DNA of 64,000 nucleotides from CAKSQF01 sp964568425 (GCA_964568425.1 CAZMPO010000005.1:1-64000), one strand, 5' to 3'; positions 33,210-42,711 are shown, counted from the first letter of the stretch. Program-made: numbers and translations. The notes: generated by a model not told the origin, from the letters alone.

Positions 33210-34961
33210 TTACAGTCTTGGTTTGTCCACAAATTCGATCTCGGGTGTTGTGTAAAAATCCGATTCAAAGACGATTATCTCGTTTTCGCCCTCGTGGAGG
33301 TAGGGGGCGGGGAGATAGAGGGTCTTTTGCGGGCCTGCAGGGAGGTAGAATCTGCCGAGATTGTGACCGTTTACTACCACAAATCCCTTGACGAAATTGT
33401 CAAGGCTCACGAAGGTATCGCAGGGCGCGCCCTCGATCGTCAGTGTTCCGCGCAGGAAGACGGGTGTCTGCTCGTCGGGCTCGGTCTTCGTGAACCGCAG
33501 TCCGGACAGGTCATCCATCGGCAGGGGGTACTGCTTCCAGCCGAAATGATATTGATAGTCAAATCTTACGCCCGAGATGCCCTTGCGATCGCGCAGCTTC
33601 GGTCCGTAATTGACACGCCCCATGTTTTCGCACAAAATGTCGAGTCGATGGGGGCGTCCGTCGCCGCCGACGTGCGGCAGGATCTCGGGTGGCGGCATGC
33701 GTCTGCGATCGTAAACGCCGCTCGCCTTGCCGTCAATGAACACAAGTGCCCTGTCGTGCACCTTTTCGATGGTCAGTGCGCGCGACTCGCTCTGCGGCAG
33801 GGTCTCGGTTCGATAGAGCATGTAGCCGAAATCTTGACCGAGATCTTCCATATATTTTGGGTTTGGCGTGGAATATTCTGTCGAAAGTCTATCGATGTTG
33901 TCGAAAAGCGGTGCAAATTCGTCAAGTTTCAGCTTTCCGTAGGCGCGCTTTTCGCTCTCGCGTGCGGTCAGGGGAACAGAGTGCCCCGTCCTCTCGGCGA
34001 TCATCTCGCGCACACTGTAGTATGCCTCGGTGCGGTCGCCTGCCTCGGTCAGCAGGGCGTTGTAGTCGTAGCTTGTGACGGTCGGCTGATAGAAATCGTA
34101 GTAATTCGCGCCGTTTGTGAAGGCGAAGTTCGTGCCGCCATGGAACATGTAGAAGTTGAAGGACGCGCTGAGGTCGAAAAATTCGCCAAGGTCGCGGCAG
34201 ATCTCGTCTGCGGTGCGCACATGATGCTCCTCAAACCAGTGATCGAACCATCCGCACCAATATTCACCACACATCAGCGGTTGATCGGGGCGGAACTTTC
34301 TTAATATTTCGAGATTTTGTTTCGGTTTTGAGCCGAAATTTGCGACAGCGAGGACGCCGTCGAGCGTTCCGCCGCTGAGCATAAGCTCGGTCGGACCGTC
34401 CGAGGTGAAATAGAGGCAGTCCATGCCGCAGTCCTTGTAGATCTGCTCGATCTTTGCAAGATAGGTCTTGTCGTTGCCGTAGCTGCCGTACTCGTTTTCG
34501 ATCTGGAGCATGATGATGTTGCCGCCCTCGCCGGTGAATTTCGAGACATGCGAGAAAAGCTCGTGCAGATAACGCTCGAAATGGGAAATAAACCGCTCAT
34601 CGGCACAGCGAAGGGGCATATTTTCGGCAGGGAGGAGCCATGACGGCAGACCGCCGAGGTCAAATTCGGCGCAGATATAGGGACCCGGGCGAAGGATGAC
34701 GTTCAGCCCAAGCTCGGATGCAAGGCGGATGTACTCGGCGACGTCGAGCATGCCCGAGAAGTCGTAAACACCCGGTCTGCGCTCGTGCAGATTCCAGCAT
34801 GTGTAGGTCTCGACCGTGTTGAAGCCGCCCTCGACGAGCTTTTCAAGCCGATCGCGCCAATACTCGCGCGGTATGCGGAAATAGTGCATAGCACCCGAGA
34901 GGATGGTGTATTCGTCACCATCCAGGTAAAATTTGTCGTTTTTGTAGTTGAGTCGTGACAT
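33210..34961 (-). CDS. Beta-galactosidase, glycoside hydrolase family 35
   Basis: 583 aa, typical of cytoplasmic GH35 enzymes from gut Firmicutes. The TIM-barrel domain opens with ILSGAMHYFRIPREYWRDRL and holds the acid/base Glu in MLQIENEYGSYGNDK and the nucleophile Glu in MCGEYWCGWFDHW. The C-terminal third forms jelly-roll domains ending in GHNLGRFYLPAGPQKTLY. No signal peptide, so it should hydrolyse imported galactosides. GGAGG precedes the ATG. It is the first of three minus-strand genes that suggest carbohydrate use. Confidence 0.95.
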   Translation of the reverse strand: MSRLNYKNDKFYLDGDEYTILSGAMHYFRIPREYWRDRLEKLVEGGFNTVETYTCWNLHERRPGVYDFSGMLDVAEYIRLASELGLNVILRPGPYICAEFDLGGLPSWLLPAENMPLRCADERFISHFERYLHELFSHVSKFTGEGGNIIMLQIENEYGSYGNDKTYLAKIEQIYKDCGMDCLYFTSDGPTELMLSGGTLDGVLAVANFGSKPKQNLEILRKFRPDQPLMCGEYWCGWFDHWFEEHHVRTADEICRDLGEFFDLSASFNFYMFHGGTNFAFTNGANYYDFYQPTVTSYDYNALLTEAGDRTEAYYSVREMIAERTGHSVPLTARESEKRAYGKLKLDEFAPLFDNIDRLSTEYSTPNPKYMEDLGQDFGYMLYRTETLPQSESRALTIEKVHDRALVFIDGKASGVYDRRRMPPPEILPHVGGDGRPHRLDILCENMGRVNYGPKLRDRKGISGVRFDYQYHFGWKQYPLPMDDLSGLRFTKTEPDEQTPVFLRGTLTIEGAPCDTFVSLDNFVKGFVVVNGHNLGRFYLPAGPQKTLYLPAPYLHEGENEIIVFESDFYTTPEIEFVDKPRL

Positions 34962-34974
34962 AAGAACCTCCGGT

Positions 34975-35190
34975 GAAATTAGAAATTAGGAATTAGGAAT
35001 GAGAAATGAGAAATTGGCGATGGTTTGTTGTTCGGGCGGTCGATTTGTAATATGTAGGCGATATTACACATCGACCTACCAAATAAGCGGCGGGAGCAAG
35101 CCCCCTACGGGAATAGCTAATTGTTTGCTTTAGCGATCAATTTGCGATATAACGGCGATATTATAACCACACCCCGCCAAATTCCTAATT
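34975..35190. repeat. Mosaic repeat between GH35 and the GxGYxYP gene
   Basis: TTAGGAA array, CGATTTGTAATATGTAGGCG, AGCGGCGGGAGCAAGCCCCC, a CGATATTATAACCACACCCC linker and an ATTCCTA array that runs into the stop codon of the GxGYxYP gene. Confidence 0.8.
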
Positions 35191-37194
35191 CTAATTTCTC
35201 ATTCCTAATTTTCCATAAACGTCCACGTTTCGGACGCTTAATTCTTTTGTTTCGAACCTGACATATCTTGCGCTTATCGGTGATTTGCCGTCCCAGGGGG
35301 TGTAGGCTATGCCGTCGGTGGAGACAGAGACGGGGGTGACGGCGGTCGCGCCTGTGGTCAGGTAGATGTTGCAATATGACAGATCGCAGGCATCGCCGAG
35401 GTCGACGGTCGTCATTTCGCCGTCATTTGTGATCGTTGTGCTCGACAAAAGTGCGAGATCTGCGTCATTTCCTTCATTTATATTATATAGCGTGAAATAT
35501 TCGTCGGCGCGGACGAACTCGACCTTGCCCTCACCGTAGATTTCGGTCAGGTCATCGTAGAGCTTGCCGATGCCCGAGACCGAGATCGGACTCCAGACCG
35601 AGATCTGGCAGGAGACAAATCGCGGACTGTTGCCGTCCCAATCGCCGATGGCGGTCTTGACATTGCGAAGGAGCGCGTCGTAGGCAGACTCATAGCAAGG
35701 GGTGAGTTGGGCGATGTACTTGCCGCCGACCGTTTCGTCGATCGTCTGCGTCGTTTGCTCCCATTTTTGCACGGTCAGCCCGAGCAGATAGGGCGCACCC
35801 TCGATGTACGCCGCCCGTTGATCGTCTGTGAGGTTGTCCCAAACGGTCACCGTGCGAAGTCCCGAGCGTACGAGATATTTTTGGGTAAGTGCGACATATT
35901 TCGAAAATATTTCGGTATCTTCAAGATAATTTTTGGCAGGCGCGCCTTTTTCGGCAAGAGTGTTCACGAACATCGCGTACCCCATGCCCGACGGTCCGCA
36001 AACGAAATAGTCGTTTTCGGTCGCCGAACCATAGTAATAGTTGAGCATTTGGGGCGCGAGGTCGACAAGCGCGGGCGCGATCGTCCAGTTGATCGGCACC
36101 TTCCCGCGCGAGCCCTTCGTGTTGTCCCAAAGCTTTCGCATGAAACGCTGGACATACTGCGTGTTGTCGCCATCGCTGACATAGACCGCGACATAGAGCT
36201 TGTCCTCGACGGTCGGGTCGACTTTTTCGTAGGTCGGCACGGCGATCTCGGCGTCAAGTCCTGCCCAAACGGTAGCGTTGCAGAAAAGATCGGCGGGGAT
36301 GGTCGATATGCCGACCGATGCCGCGGTCGTGATGCCCGAGCGTTCGGTCGTGTAAAATCCGAGGCAAGCCGAGCTGCCCGGGGTCATGTCGGCGAGAAGG
36401 TTCAAGAAGGTGCGTTTTTGCGAGCCGTTGGTGCAGTCGAGCCATACGACGGCAGAGCCTGTCGCGGCGGCAAGGTCGCGCATGTGATAGCCGTCAGATG
36501 CATTTTCCGAAAAGAGCAGGCGGTGCGAGCACTTATCCCAATAGTTTTCGTAAAGATAGGTGTAGATCTCGCCTGTTTTGGTCATCTCAAGATCTGTCAG
36601 GTCGCAGACGATCTCGGGCGTCAGGTTCGCTTTGGCGCAGACCTTGTCGTAGACAGCCTTGGTCATCGGCAGGGCGTTCATCGTGTTGGCGATCGTGCAG
36701 GCAAGATTTGTGTAGTGCTCTGATTTGTCGGTCGAATAAAGGACAACACCGTCAAATTCCGTTGCGTATTTTGCGATAAGGTCGTATTTTTTGGCGGCTG
36801 TGGTGATCCTGTAGCGGACGCCGAAGGTCTTTGCCCAGGTCTCGCCGCCCTCGTCCGCGCCCTCATCGATCAGAAGGATGCGCGGCTGTGTGCGGTTCAC
36901 GATGCCCTGGAGGGTGGAGAATGTGACCTGTTCCTCGTGGGTCATCGCGCCCGAGGTGATGGCGTCGAGCCTGTCTGCAGGTTCGGGGAAGCGCGGAATG
37001 ATGATATCGTCGCTCCATTTCATATATTTTACCTCACTTTGGTCGTTTGGGTCGGAATTTTCGGTCTGCGGCAGAGTGCTTATCGTCGCGATCGCAGTTG
37101 TCGCCGCAGTAGTGGTTTCGTTGACGTCCTTCGGTGCGCATGAGATAAGACAAAGCGGCACAAGAAGGGCGGAGATGAGCGGTAGGTGTTTCAT
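35191..37194 (-). CDS. GxGYxYP-family lipoprotein with C-terminal discoidin-like domain
   Basis: 667 aa. A signal peptide ends in the lipobox LCLISC, so it should be surface-anchored; a Thr/Ala-rich linker follows. The core matches the GxGYxYP family of putative glycoside hydrolases, seen as YVAVYVSDGDNTQYVQRFM and the name-giving FVCGPSGMGYAMFVNTL. The last 110 residues (VDLGDACDLSYCNIYLTTGA to SARYVRFETKEL) look like an F5/8-type C carbohydrate-binding domain. The C-terminal MRN and the TAG stop come from a heptad array. The substrate is unknown. Confidence 0.85.
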   Translation of the reverse strand: MKHLPLISALLVPLCLISCAPKDVNETTTAATTAIATISTLPQTENSDPNDQSEVKYMKWSDDIIIPRFPEPADRLDAITSGAMTHEEQVTFSTLQGIVNRTQPRILLIDEGADEGGETWAKTFGVRYRITTAAKKYDLIAKYATEFDGVVLYSTDKSEHYTNLACTIANTMNALPMTKAVYDKVCAKANLTPEIVCDLTDLEMTKTGEIYTYLYENYWDKCSHRLLFSENASDGYHMRDLAAATGSAVVWLDCTNGSQKRTFLNLLADMTPGSSACLGFYTTERSGITTAASVGISTIPADLFCNATVWAGLDAEIAVPTYEKVDPTVEDKLYVAVYVSDGDNTQYVQRFMRKLWDNTKGSRGKVPINWTIAPALVDLAPQMLNYYYGSATENDYFVCGPSGMGYAMFVNTLAEKGAPAKNYLEDTEIFSKYVALTQKYLVRSGLRTVTVWDNLTDDQRAAYIEGAPYLLGLTVQKWEQTTQTIDETVGGKYIAQLTPCYESAYDALLRNVKTAIGDWDGNSPRFVSCQISVWSPISVSGIGKLYDDLTEIYGEGKVEFVRADEYFTLYNINEGNDADLALLSSTTITNDGEMTTVDLGDACDLSYCNIYLTTGATAVTPVSVSTDGIAYTPWDGKSPISARYVRFETKELSVRNVDVYGKLGMRN

Positions 37195-37204
37195 ATTAGC
37201 CTCG

Positions 37205-37360
37205 GGTGAATGTTGAATTAGGAATTAGGAATTAGGAATTAGAAATTGGCGAGATTTGATCATAATATCGCTGAGATGTCATTACAAATCAAATCCATTT
37301 TCGCCCTCCAGGGCGAAAATGTTCCGCACTTCTTACCTCTTCACTATTACCTCTTACCTC
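37205..37360. repeat. Compact mosaic repeat (about 150 bp)
   Basis: A complete copy: TTAGGAA array, GGCGAGATTTGATCATAATA, TCGCTGAGATGTCATTACAA, ATTTTCGCCC-TCCA-GGGCGAAAAT, TTACCTC array, joined to the ThuA terminator. Confidence 0.9.
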
Positions 37361-37412
37361 AAACACGGCGGAGAGGCTCGATTATCGCGCCTCTTCCGCC
37401 GTGTTTTTTATT
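37360..37412 (-). terminator. Terminator of the ThuA gene
   Basis: AACACGGCGGAGAGGC pairs with GCCTCTTCCGCCGTGTT around an 11-nt loop and overlaps the ThuA stop codon. On the minus strand it ends in TTTGAGG, the start of the GAGGTAA array. Confidence 0.88.
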
Positions 37413-38133
37413 TGTTTTCTGTCTTTTCTATCTTTGGGACGTGCGGGCAGACGAGTGCCTCATCGCGGCGATCGGGTGCTGCCCAATAAACGGCGTTGCG
37501 AATGATCGTCTGAACGTCGGGAACATGATATGTCGGATATGTCTCGTGACCGGGCTGGAAATAGAATATCTTTCCGTTACCGCGACGGAAGGTCGCGCCA
37601 CTGCGGAACGCCTCGCCACCCTCGTACCAGCCGATGAATATCAGATGCTCGGGCTCGGGGATGCCGAAAGGCTCGGAGTACATCTCCTCGTGCGGAACTT
37701 CAACATATCTGCCGAGTCCGCGGCAGATCGGGTGCGACGGATCGCAGACCCACAGGCGTTCGAGATCGCCATCCTCACGCCAGCTGACGTTGCAGGATGT
37801 GCCCATGAGCAGTTTGAACGGTTTGGAATGGTGTCCCGAATGGAGCGGGATGAAGCCCATTCCCTTGAGGACGTGGTCGCGAACGCGCGCGGCGACCTCA
37901 TCGGGGACGAGGTGGTGCGCCATGTGTCCCCACCAAAGAAGGACGTCTGTGTCGCGCAGGGTCTCCTCGGTCAGTCCGCATTCGGGGTCATCGAGCGTGA
38001 CGGTACGAACCGATATCTCGTCAGAGCGCAGAAAATCGGCGATAGCACCGTGGATGCCGTTTGGGTAGATCGCACGGACAGATTCCATCTCTTTTTCGTG
38101 TTTGAATTCGTTAAATATCGTGACTTTGATCAT
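37408..38133 (-). CDS. ThuA-domain (trehalose-utilisation-like) protein
   Basis: 241 aa. ThuA proteins have a class I glutamine amidotransferase-like fold and occur in sugar-use operons, but their reaction is unsettled. The match is clear from VLLWWGHMAHHLVPDEVA, GFIPLHSGHHSKPFKLLMG, HEEMYSEPFGIPEP, and NGKIFYFQPGHETYPTYH. AAGGAG precedes the ATG, and a consensus promoter lies upstream (TTGACA, 17 bp, TATAAT). It reads into the GxGYxYP/GH35 genes but has its own terminator. Confidence 0.9.
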   Translation of the reverse strand: MIKVTIFNEFKHEKEMESVRAIYPNGIHGAIADFLRSDEISVRTVTLDDPECGLTEETLRDTDVLLWWGHMAHHLVPDEVAARVRDHVLKGMGFIPLHSGHHSKPFKLLMGTSCNVSWREDGDLERLWVCDPSHPICRGLGRYVEVPHEEMYSEPFGIPEPEHLIFIGWYEGGEAFRSGATFRRGNGKIFYFQPGHETYPTYHVPDVQTIIRNAVYWAAPDRRDEALVCPHVPKIEKTENK

Positions 38134-38237
38134 GGTAAAGTCTCCTTCCGCTTTGCTTGCTGACTATATTATAACAGATACGCGGCGATATGTCAATCGT
38201 TTTTTGAAAAATTTTTGAGTAATTTTGCCAAAAAGAC

Positions 38238-38266
38238 TTGATTTTTTGGCGAAGATAATGTATAAT
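38238..38266 (+). promoter_or_regulatory. Promoter of the anchored surface protein
   Basis: TTGATT at 38238-38243, 17 bp, TATAAT at 38261-38266, 52 bp before the ATG. Confidence 0.8.
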
Positions 38267-38317
38267 GGGTGCAGTGGAGTCGATCTCCGAAATTCGTATC
38301 CGAAAGGAAAAATTATT

Positions 38318-39244
38318 ATGAAAAAGATACTTTCAATTATTTTTGCCGTCATGATGACAGCGGCACTTGCGCTCCCCTGCGCGGCGGCTGACATCGAGAA
38401 CGGCACGGGAAACGGTGCCTGGGAAGTCAAGAGCGAGGATTCGGTCCTCTGTACATGGGGCGCAGGCGACCTCCCGGGCTCGGGCGGATATTTCCAGCTT
38501 GGACTTGCCGACAGCTTTGAGCTGACCATGTCGCTTGGCGCGAACTGGCGTGCGGGTCTGATCTTCGGCGTCAACGATGTTGACGGCGACGGTTGCATCG
38601 AGCAGAACGCGGATCAGTACATTCTTGTTTGCTTCCGCGACAGTCAGACTCTCGGCGAGAACAATCTGATAATCACCGATGTCGGTCTGTCGATCAACGA
38701 ATGTTCGTGGGGTCCGTGGGTCACCGACAAAGAGCCCAACGACAAAGAGAACAACCCGATCGGCTTTTTCGAGGACGGGTTGAAGGTCAAGATCAAGTAC
38801 AGCGAGGGCACGCTTGAGGTCTATGCCGCAGGCGGACACAATCCCGACACCGGATTCGAGCGCGGCGAGGACGAGTGGGAGCTTTTCCTGAAAAAAGAAG
38901 GACTTACTCCGGCAGGTCGCGGATTCGGTCTCTGGTGCAAGACATCGGACGACTATCAAGAGTATTTGTTCGACAACATCAGCTTCACGGCTGACGGCGT
39001 TGCCGGCAAGCTCCCGGTCAAAGAGGAGCCGCCCGTAACGACAGCGGCACCGACGACCACAAAGTCGACGACCACGACCACAAAAGCCCCTGTCGGAACG
39101 AGCGCACCCGCAACGACGGCAGCCGACACAACGACAGGCGACAGCGAAAAGGGCAATTCGACCCCGATCATCATCATAGTCAGCGTAGCCGCAGCAGCAG
39201 TAATTGCGGTAGTAGTTGTTGTTGTGGTCAAGAAGAAGAAATAA
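38318..39244 (+). CDS. Secreted, membrane-anchored surface protein with Thr-rich stalk
   Basis: 308 aa from the ATG at 38318 (AAAGGA upstream). A signal peptide (about 1-24, ALALPCAAA) leads to a beta-rich domain of about 220 residues (GYFQLGLADSFELTMSLGAN; RAGLIFGVNDVDGDGCIEQN; LFDNISFTADG) that looks like a concanavalin-type carbohydrate-binding module. A Thr-rich stalk (about 245-285) and a C-terminal helix of Val/Ile/Ala with KKKK follow. There is no LPxTG motif, so anchoring is by the helix. A strong terminator follows. Confidence 0.8.
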   Translation: MKKILSIIFAVMMTAALALPCAAADIENGTGNGAWEVKSEDSVLCTWGAGDLPGSGGYFQLGLADSFELTMSLGANWRAGLIFGVNDVDGDGCIEQNADQYILVCFRDSQTLGENNLIITDVGLSINECSWGPWVTDKEPNDKENNPIGFFEDGLKVKIKYSEGTLEVYAAGGHNPDTGFERGEDEWELFLKKEGLTPAGRGFGLWCKTSDDYQEYLFDNISFTADGVAGKLPVKEEPPVTTAAPTTTKSTTTTTKAPVGTSAPATTAADTTTGDSEKGNSTPIIIIVSVAAAAVIAVVVVVVVKKKK

Positions 39245-39245
39245 C

Positions 39246-39284
39246 AAACAACCCCTTCCTCGCATATGAGGAAGGGGTTGTTTG
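39246..39284 (+). terminator. Terminator of the surface-protein gene
   Basis: AACAACCCCTTCCTC pairs with GAGGAAGGGGTTGTT around GCATAT, two bases after the stop codon. TTTGAGGTAAGATG follows, so the GAGGTAA array starts within the terminator tail. Confidence 0.88.
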
Positions 39285-39562
39285 AGGTAAGATGTAATAG
39301 GGAAGAGGTAAGAAGTGAGGAACATTTTCGCCCAAAGGGCGAAAATGGATTTGATGTGTAATGGGAGAGGTGGTTGTTTTGGCGACCGATATATCATCCC
39401 CCGAGCGACAATGACATTTTGTTGAATAATAAATCGGCGATATCACGAAGAAGTTACGCAAATTCCTAATTCCTAATTTCTCATTCCTAATTCCTAATTA
39501 TCCCCCATCTCGGCAGGTAAATATCAAGATCTTCGCGGCACAAATATCTTGTATCTTGTATC
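39280..39562. repeat. Composite mosaic repeat
   Basis: GAGGTAA array, ATTTTCGCCC-AAA-GGGCGAAAAT, GGCGACCGATATATCATCCC, AATAAATCGGCGATATCACG, an ATTCCTA array, then TCGGCAGGTAAATATCAAGA, CTTCGCGGCACAAATATCTTG and TATCTTG/TATCTTA heptads running into the 3' end of the oxidoreductase gene. Confidence 0.85.
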
Positions 39563-40930
39563 TTACCCTTCTGCTATCTTCCTTGCCACATACACGCCGG
39601 ATGCGGAGGCGTGGGAGAGCGAATGGGTGACGCCGGAGCAGTCGCCGATGACGTAGAGACCCTTATATTTGGTTTCGAGATCTTTATCAAGAACGACTTC
39701 CATGTTGTAGAACTTGACCTCGACGCCGTAGAGGAGGGTGTCGTCGTTGGCTGTGCCGGGGGCGATCTTGTCGAGGGCGTAGATCATCTCGATGATTCCG
39801 TCGAGTATTCGCTTCGGGATGACCAGGCTCAGGTCGCCCGGGGTGGCGGACAGTGTCGGCGTGACGAAATTTTCTTCAATTCTCTTGGGTGTCGACCTGC
39901 GTCCGCGCACGAGGTCGCCGAAACGCTGTACCATGACACCGCCGCCGAGCATGTTCGACAGGCGCGCGATGCTCTCGCCGTAGCCGTTACTGTCGCGGAA
40001 GGGCTCGGAGAAGTGCTTGCTGACCAGGAGCGCGAAATTTGTGTTGTCGGTATGGAGCGCGGGATTTTCGTAGCTGTGTCCGTTGACCGTCACGATGCCG
40101 TTTGTGTTCTCGTTAACGACAACGCCGCGCGGATTCATGCAGAAGGTGCGGACAAGATCCTCGAATTTTTCGGTACGATAGACGATCTTGCTCTCGTAAA
40201 GCTCATCGGTCAGGTGCGCGAACACCTCTGCGGGCAGCTCAACGCGCACGCCGATGTCGACACGGTTCGATTGTGTGGGGATGTCCAGCTCGTGCGAGAC
40301 CTTCTCCATCCATTTACTGCCGCTGCGTCCGACCGAGATCACGCACTTGTCGCAGTAATATGTCTGCCCGTTTGAGTCGATCTCGTAGCCGTCGTCGGTA
40401 CGATGGACAGCCGATACGGGGCTGTTGAAATAGAAATCGACGCTTTCGCAGAGCTTTTTGTAGAGATTTTCGAGGACGATGTAGTTTATATCGGTGCCGA
40501 GATGGCGAACCTGCGCGTCGAGCAGGTGCAGACCGTTTTCGAGGCAACGGCGTTTGATCGATGTGTTTGCCGTCGAATAGAGCTTTGTGCCCTCGCCGCC
40601 GAAGGCGAGATTGATATCATCGACATATTTCATGAGCGCAAGTGCCTCGTTTTTGCCGATGTGCTCGTACAGCGTGCCGCCAAACTGATTTGTTATGTTG
40701 TATTTGCCGTCCGAGAACGCGCCTGCGCCCCCGAAGCCGCTCATTATTGCACAGCTCTTGCATCCGATGCAGGATCTGACCTTTTTGCCGTCGATCGGAC
40801 ATTTGCGCTTTTCAAGCGGATTGCCCATCTCGAAGATGGCGACCTTCAGCGACGGCGCAAGCTTTGTCAGCTCGTATGCCGAAAATATGCCGCCCGGTCC
40901 TGCGCCGATGATTATAACGTCGTATTTCAT
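39563..40930 (-). CDS. FAD-dependent oxidoreductase (COG2509 type)
   Basis: 455 aa flavoprotein. The dinucleotide-binding motif VIIIGAGPGGIFSAYELTKL opens the protein; a Cys-rich segment KKVRSCIGCKSCAIMSGFGG is typical of the uncharacterised FAD-dependent dehydrogenases of COG2509; the closing FAD motif is GLYVIGDCSGVTHSLSHASASG. The electron donor and substrate are not known. A promoter (TTGACA, 16 bp, TATAAT) lies upstream. It stands alone between repeats. Confidence 0.88.
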   Translation of the reverse strand: MKYDVIIIGAGPGGIFSAYELTKLAPSLKVAIFEMGNPLEKRKCPIDGKKVRSCIGCKSCAIMSGFGGAGAFSDGKYNITNQFGGTLYEHIGKNEALALMKYVDDINLAFGGEGTKLYSTANTSIKRRCLENGLHLLDAQVRHLGTDINYIVLENLYKKLCESVDFYFNSPVSAVHRTDDGYEIDSNGQTYYCDKCVISVGRSGSKWMEKVSHELDIPTQSNRVDIGVRVELPAEVFAHLTDELYESKIVYRTEKFEDLVRTFCMNPRGVVVNENTNGIVTVNGHSYENPALHTDNTNFALLVSKHFSEPFRDSNGYGESIARLSNMLGGGVMVQRFGDLVRGRRSTPKRIEENFVTPTLSATPGDLSLVIPKRILDGIIEMIYALDKIAPGTANDDTLLYGVEVKFYNMEVVLDKDLETKYKGLYVIGDCSGVTHSLSHASASGVYVARKIAEG

Positions 40931-41034
40931 TGAAATCTCTCCCTATATATTAAATGAAGGTTGTCGGACATAGTCCATAATATTATATCACAATCGAGAA
41001 AAATGTCAAGTGTTTTGGGGGAGAATTTACAAAA

Positions 41035-41125
41035 GAAATTAGGAATTAGGAATTAGGAATTAGGAATTAGGAATTTGGCGAGATTTGATTGTTTGTCTTG
41101 GCAGCCGACTTATTATAAATCGACC
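41035..41125. repeat. Short mosaic repeat upstream of brnQ
   Basis: TTAGGAA array (41037-41072) with GGCGAGATTTGATTGTTTGT and ATTATAAATCGACCGATG. The rest of the 333-bp gap holds the two divergent promoters. Confidence 0.8.
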
Positions 41126-41170
41126 GATGCTCGAAAAATATTTTTGCCGAATTTCGATTTTGCTATTGAT

Positions 41171-41199
41171 TTTTTGTAAAATTTATGGTATAATTAAAA
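41171..41199 (+). promoter_or_regulatory. Promoter of brnQ
   Basis: TTGATT, 17 bp, TATAAT in ATTGATTTTTTGTAAAATTT followed by ATGGTATAATTAAAAAAC. No T-box or other leader fold is evident in the remaining 65 nt. Confidence 0.7.
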
Positions 41200-41263
41200 A
41201 ACACATTATTTTTTTCGGTTATTTCAAAAAACCAAAAATCTGAGCAAAGGAGTGCTTTACGTT

Positions 41264-42595
41264 ATGAAGAGAAGGCTGAGCGTCGGCGAGACTATATCTG
41301 TCGGCAGTATGCTGTTCGGGCTGTTTTTCGGTGCGGGAAATTTGATCTTCCCGGTGTTTATGGGTCAGGAGGCAGGCGCAAACGTGTGGGGCGCGTTGCT
41401 TGGGTTCTTGGTCACGGGTGTCGGCATACCGCTTCTCGGGGTTGCGGCACTCGGAATGAGCAAAAGTGACGGTTTGCTTGAGATGGGGCAGATCGTGGGG
41501 CGCGGATATTCGCTCTTTTTCACGGTCGCGCTTTATCTGACGATCGGTCCGTTTTTCGCGATACCCAGATGCGCATCCACCTCATTCTCGGTGGGCTTGG
41601 CACCGCTGATCACAAACGATGCTGTCGAAAAATGGGCAATCATCATATTTTGCGCCTGCTTTTTCGGCGCGGTGCTCTTTTTCTCGCTGAGACCGAGCAA
41701 GATCCTCGTTTGGGTCGGCAAGGTCCTCACGCCGCTCTTTCTTATATGTCTTGCGATCCTGATCGTGCGCGCGCTGATCAGCCCGACCGTCGCCTACACG
41801 TCGGTCACGCCGAGTGAGTCATACGAAAAGGGTGCGTTTTTCAAGGGATTTCTCGAGGGCTACAACACGATGGACGCGCTGGCAGGGCTTGCTTTCGGCA
41901 TAGTCGTCGTCAATGCGATAAAGGGACTCGGCGTCAAAGAGCCGACCGCCATCGCGGGCAACACAGTCGTTTCGGGCGTTATCGGATGCTCGATCATGGC
42001 GGTCATCTATGCCGCGCTCTCGATCGCGGGTGCGCAGAGCGGTGCGGTCTCGGCTGACGGCGGAGAGGCACTCGGGCTTATCGCGCGCACATATTTCGGC
42101 GAGGTCGGCGGATGGGTGCTTGCCGTCACGGTGACGCTCGCATGCCTCAAGACTGCCGTCGGTCTGATCACAAGCTGTGGCGAGATCTTCCGCGTGATCC
42201 TGCCGAGCGGTCCGTCGTACACCGTCTGGACGGTCGGATTTTGCCTGCTTTCCTTCGTTATTTCGACATTTGGGCTGTCCACGATCATCGCGTGGTCGTT
42301 GCCTGTTCTGATGTTCCTCTATCCGCTCGCGATGACGCTGATCCTGCTCTCGCTCGCCTCGCCGCTCCTCGGCAAGGACAAGCTGACATGCAGACTCGTG
42401 ACAGGGTTCACATTGGCGGCGGCACTCTTTGATCTGGTCAAGAGTCTGCCCGAGTTTTTGCAGTCGAACGCCGTCGTTGACGCGATTAACAGCGTCGGCG
42501 CGTATCTGCCCATGTCCGAGCTTGGACTCGGCTGGATCTGCCCCGCGATCGTCGGGCTTGTTATCGGGCTTGCGGCGAGGAAAATCAGGAATTAG
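41264..42595 (+). CDS. brnQ: Branched-chain amino acid:cation symporter BrnQ
   Basis: 443 aa from the ATG at 41264, with AAAGGAGTG at good spacing. Twelve hydrophobic segments. The start ISVGSMLFGLFFGAGNLIFP and GPFFAIPRCASTSFSVGLAP are hallmarks of the LivCS/BrnQ family, which imports leucine, isoleucine and valine with Na+ or H+. It is monocistronic. The last residues (KIRN) and TAG stop are read from the first TTAGGAA heptads of the following array. Confidence 0.93.
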   Translation: MKRRLSVGETISVGSMLFGLFFGAGNLIFPVFMGQEAGANVWGALLGFLVTGVGIPLLGVAALGMSKSDGLLEMGQIVGRGYSLFFTVALYLTIGPFFAIPRCASTSFSVGLAPLITNDAVEKWAIIIFCACFFGAVLFFSLRPSKILVWVGKVLTPLFLICLAILIVRALISPTVAYTSVTPSESYEKGAFFKGFLEGYNTMDALAGLAFGIVVVNAIKGLGVKEPTAIAGNTVVSGVIGCSIMAVIYAALSIAGAQSGAVSADGGEALGLIARTYFGEVGGWVLAVTVTLACLKTAVGLITSCGEIFRVILPSGPSYTVWTVGFCLLSFVISTFGLSTIIAWSLPVLMFLYPLAMTLILLSLASPLLGKDKLTCRLVTGFTLAAALFDLVKSLPEFLQSNAVVDAINSVGAYLPMSELGLGWICPAIVGLVIGLAARKIRN

Positions 42596-42665
42596 GAATT
42601 AGAAATTAGAAATTAGGAATTAGTGAGATTTGGTCGTTTGGGCGGTCGATCTGTAATATATTTCA
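42588..42665. repeat. Mosaic repeat at the end of brnQ
   Basis: TTAGGAA/TTAGAAA array starting inside the last codons of brnQ, then GTGAGATTTGGTCGTTTGGG and CGGTCGATCTGTAATATA. Confidence 0.85.
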
Positions 42666-42671
42666 TACACC

Positions 42672-42711
42672 AAAAAATCGGCGAGACCATTTGCGGTCTC
42701 GCCGATTTTCT
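42672..42711 (-). terminator. Terminator of the hemolysin III gene
   Basis: AAAATCGGCGAGACC pairs with GGTCTCGCCGATTTT around ATTTGC. The minus strand ends in TTTTTTGG; plus-strand use for brnQ is also possible. Confidence 0.88.

Noticed and set aside
38318..39244. Sortase-anchored (LPxTG) protein
   Set aside because: The Thr-rich stalk and C-terminal helix look like it, but no LPxTG-type motif precedes the helix.
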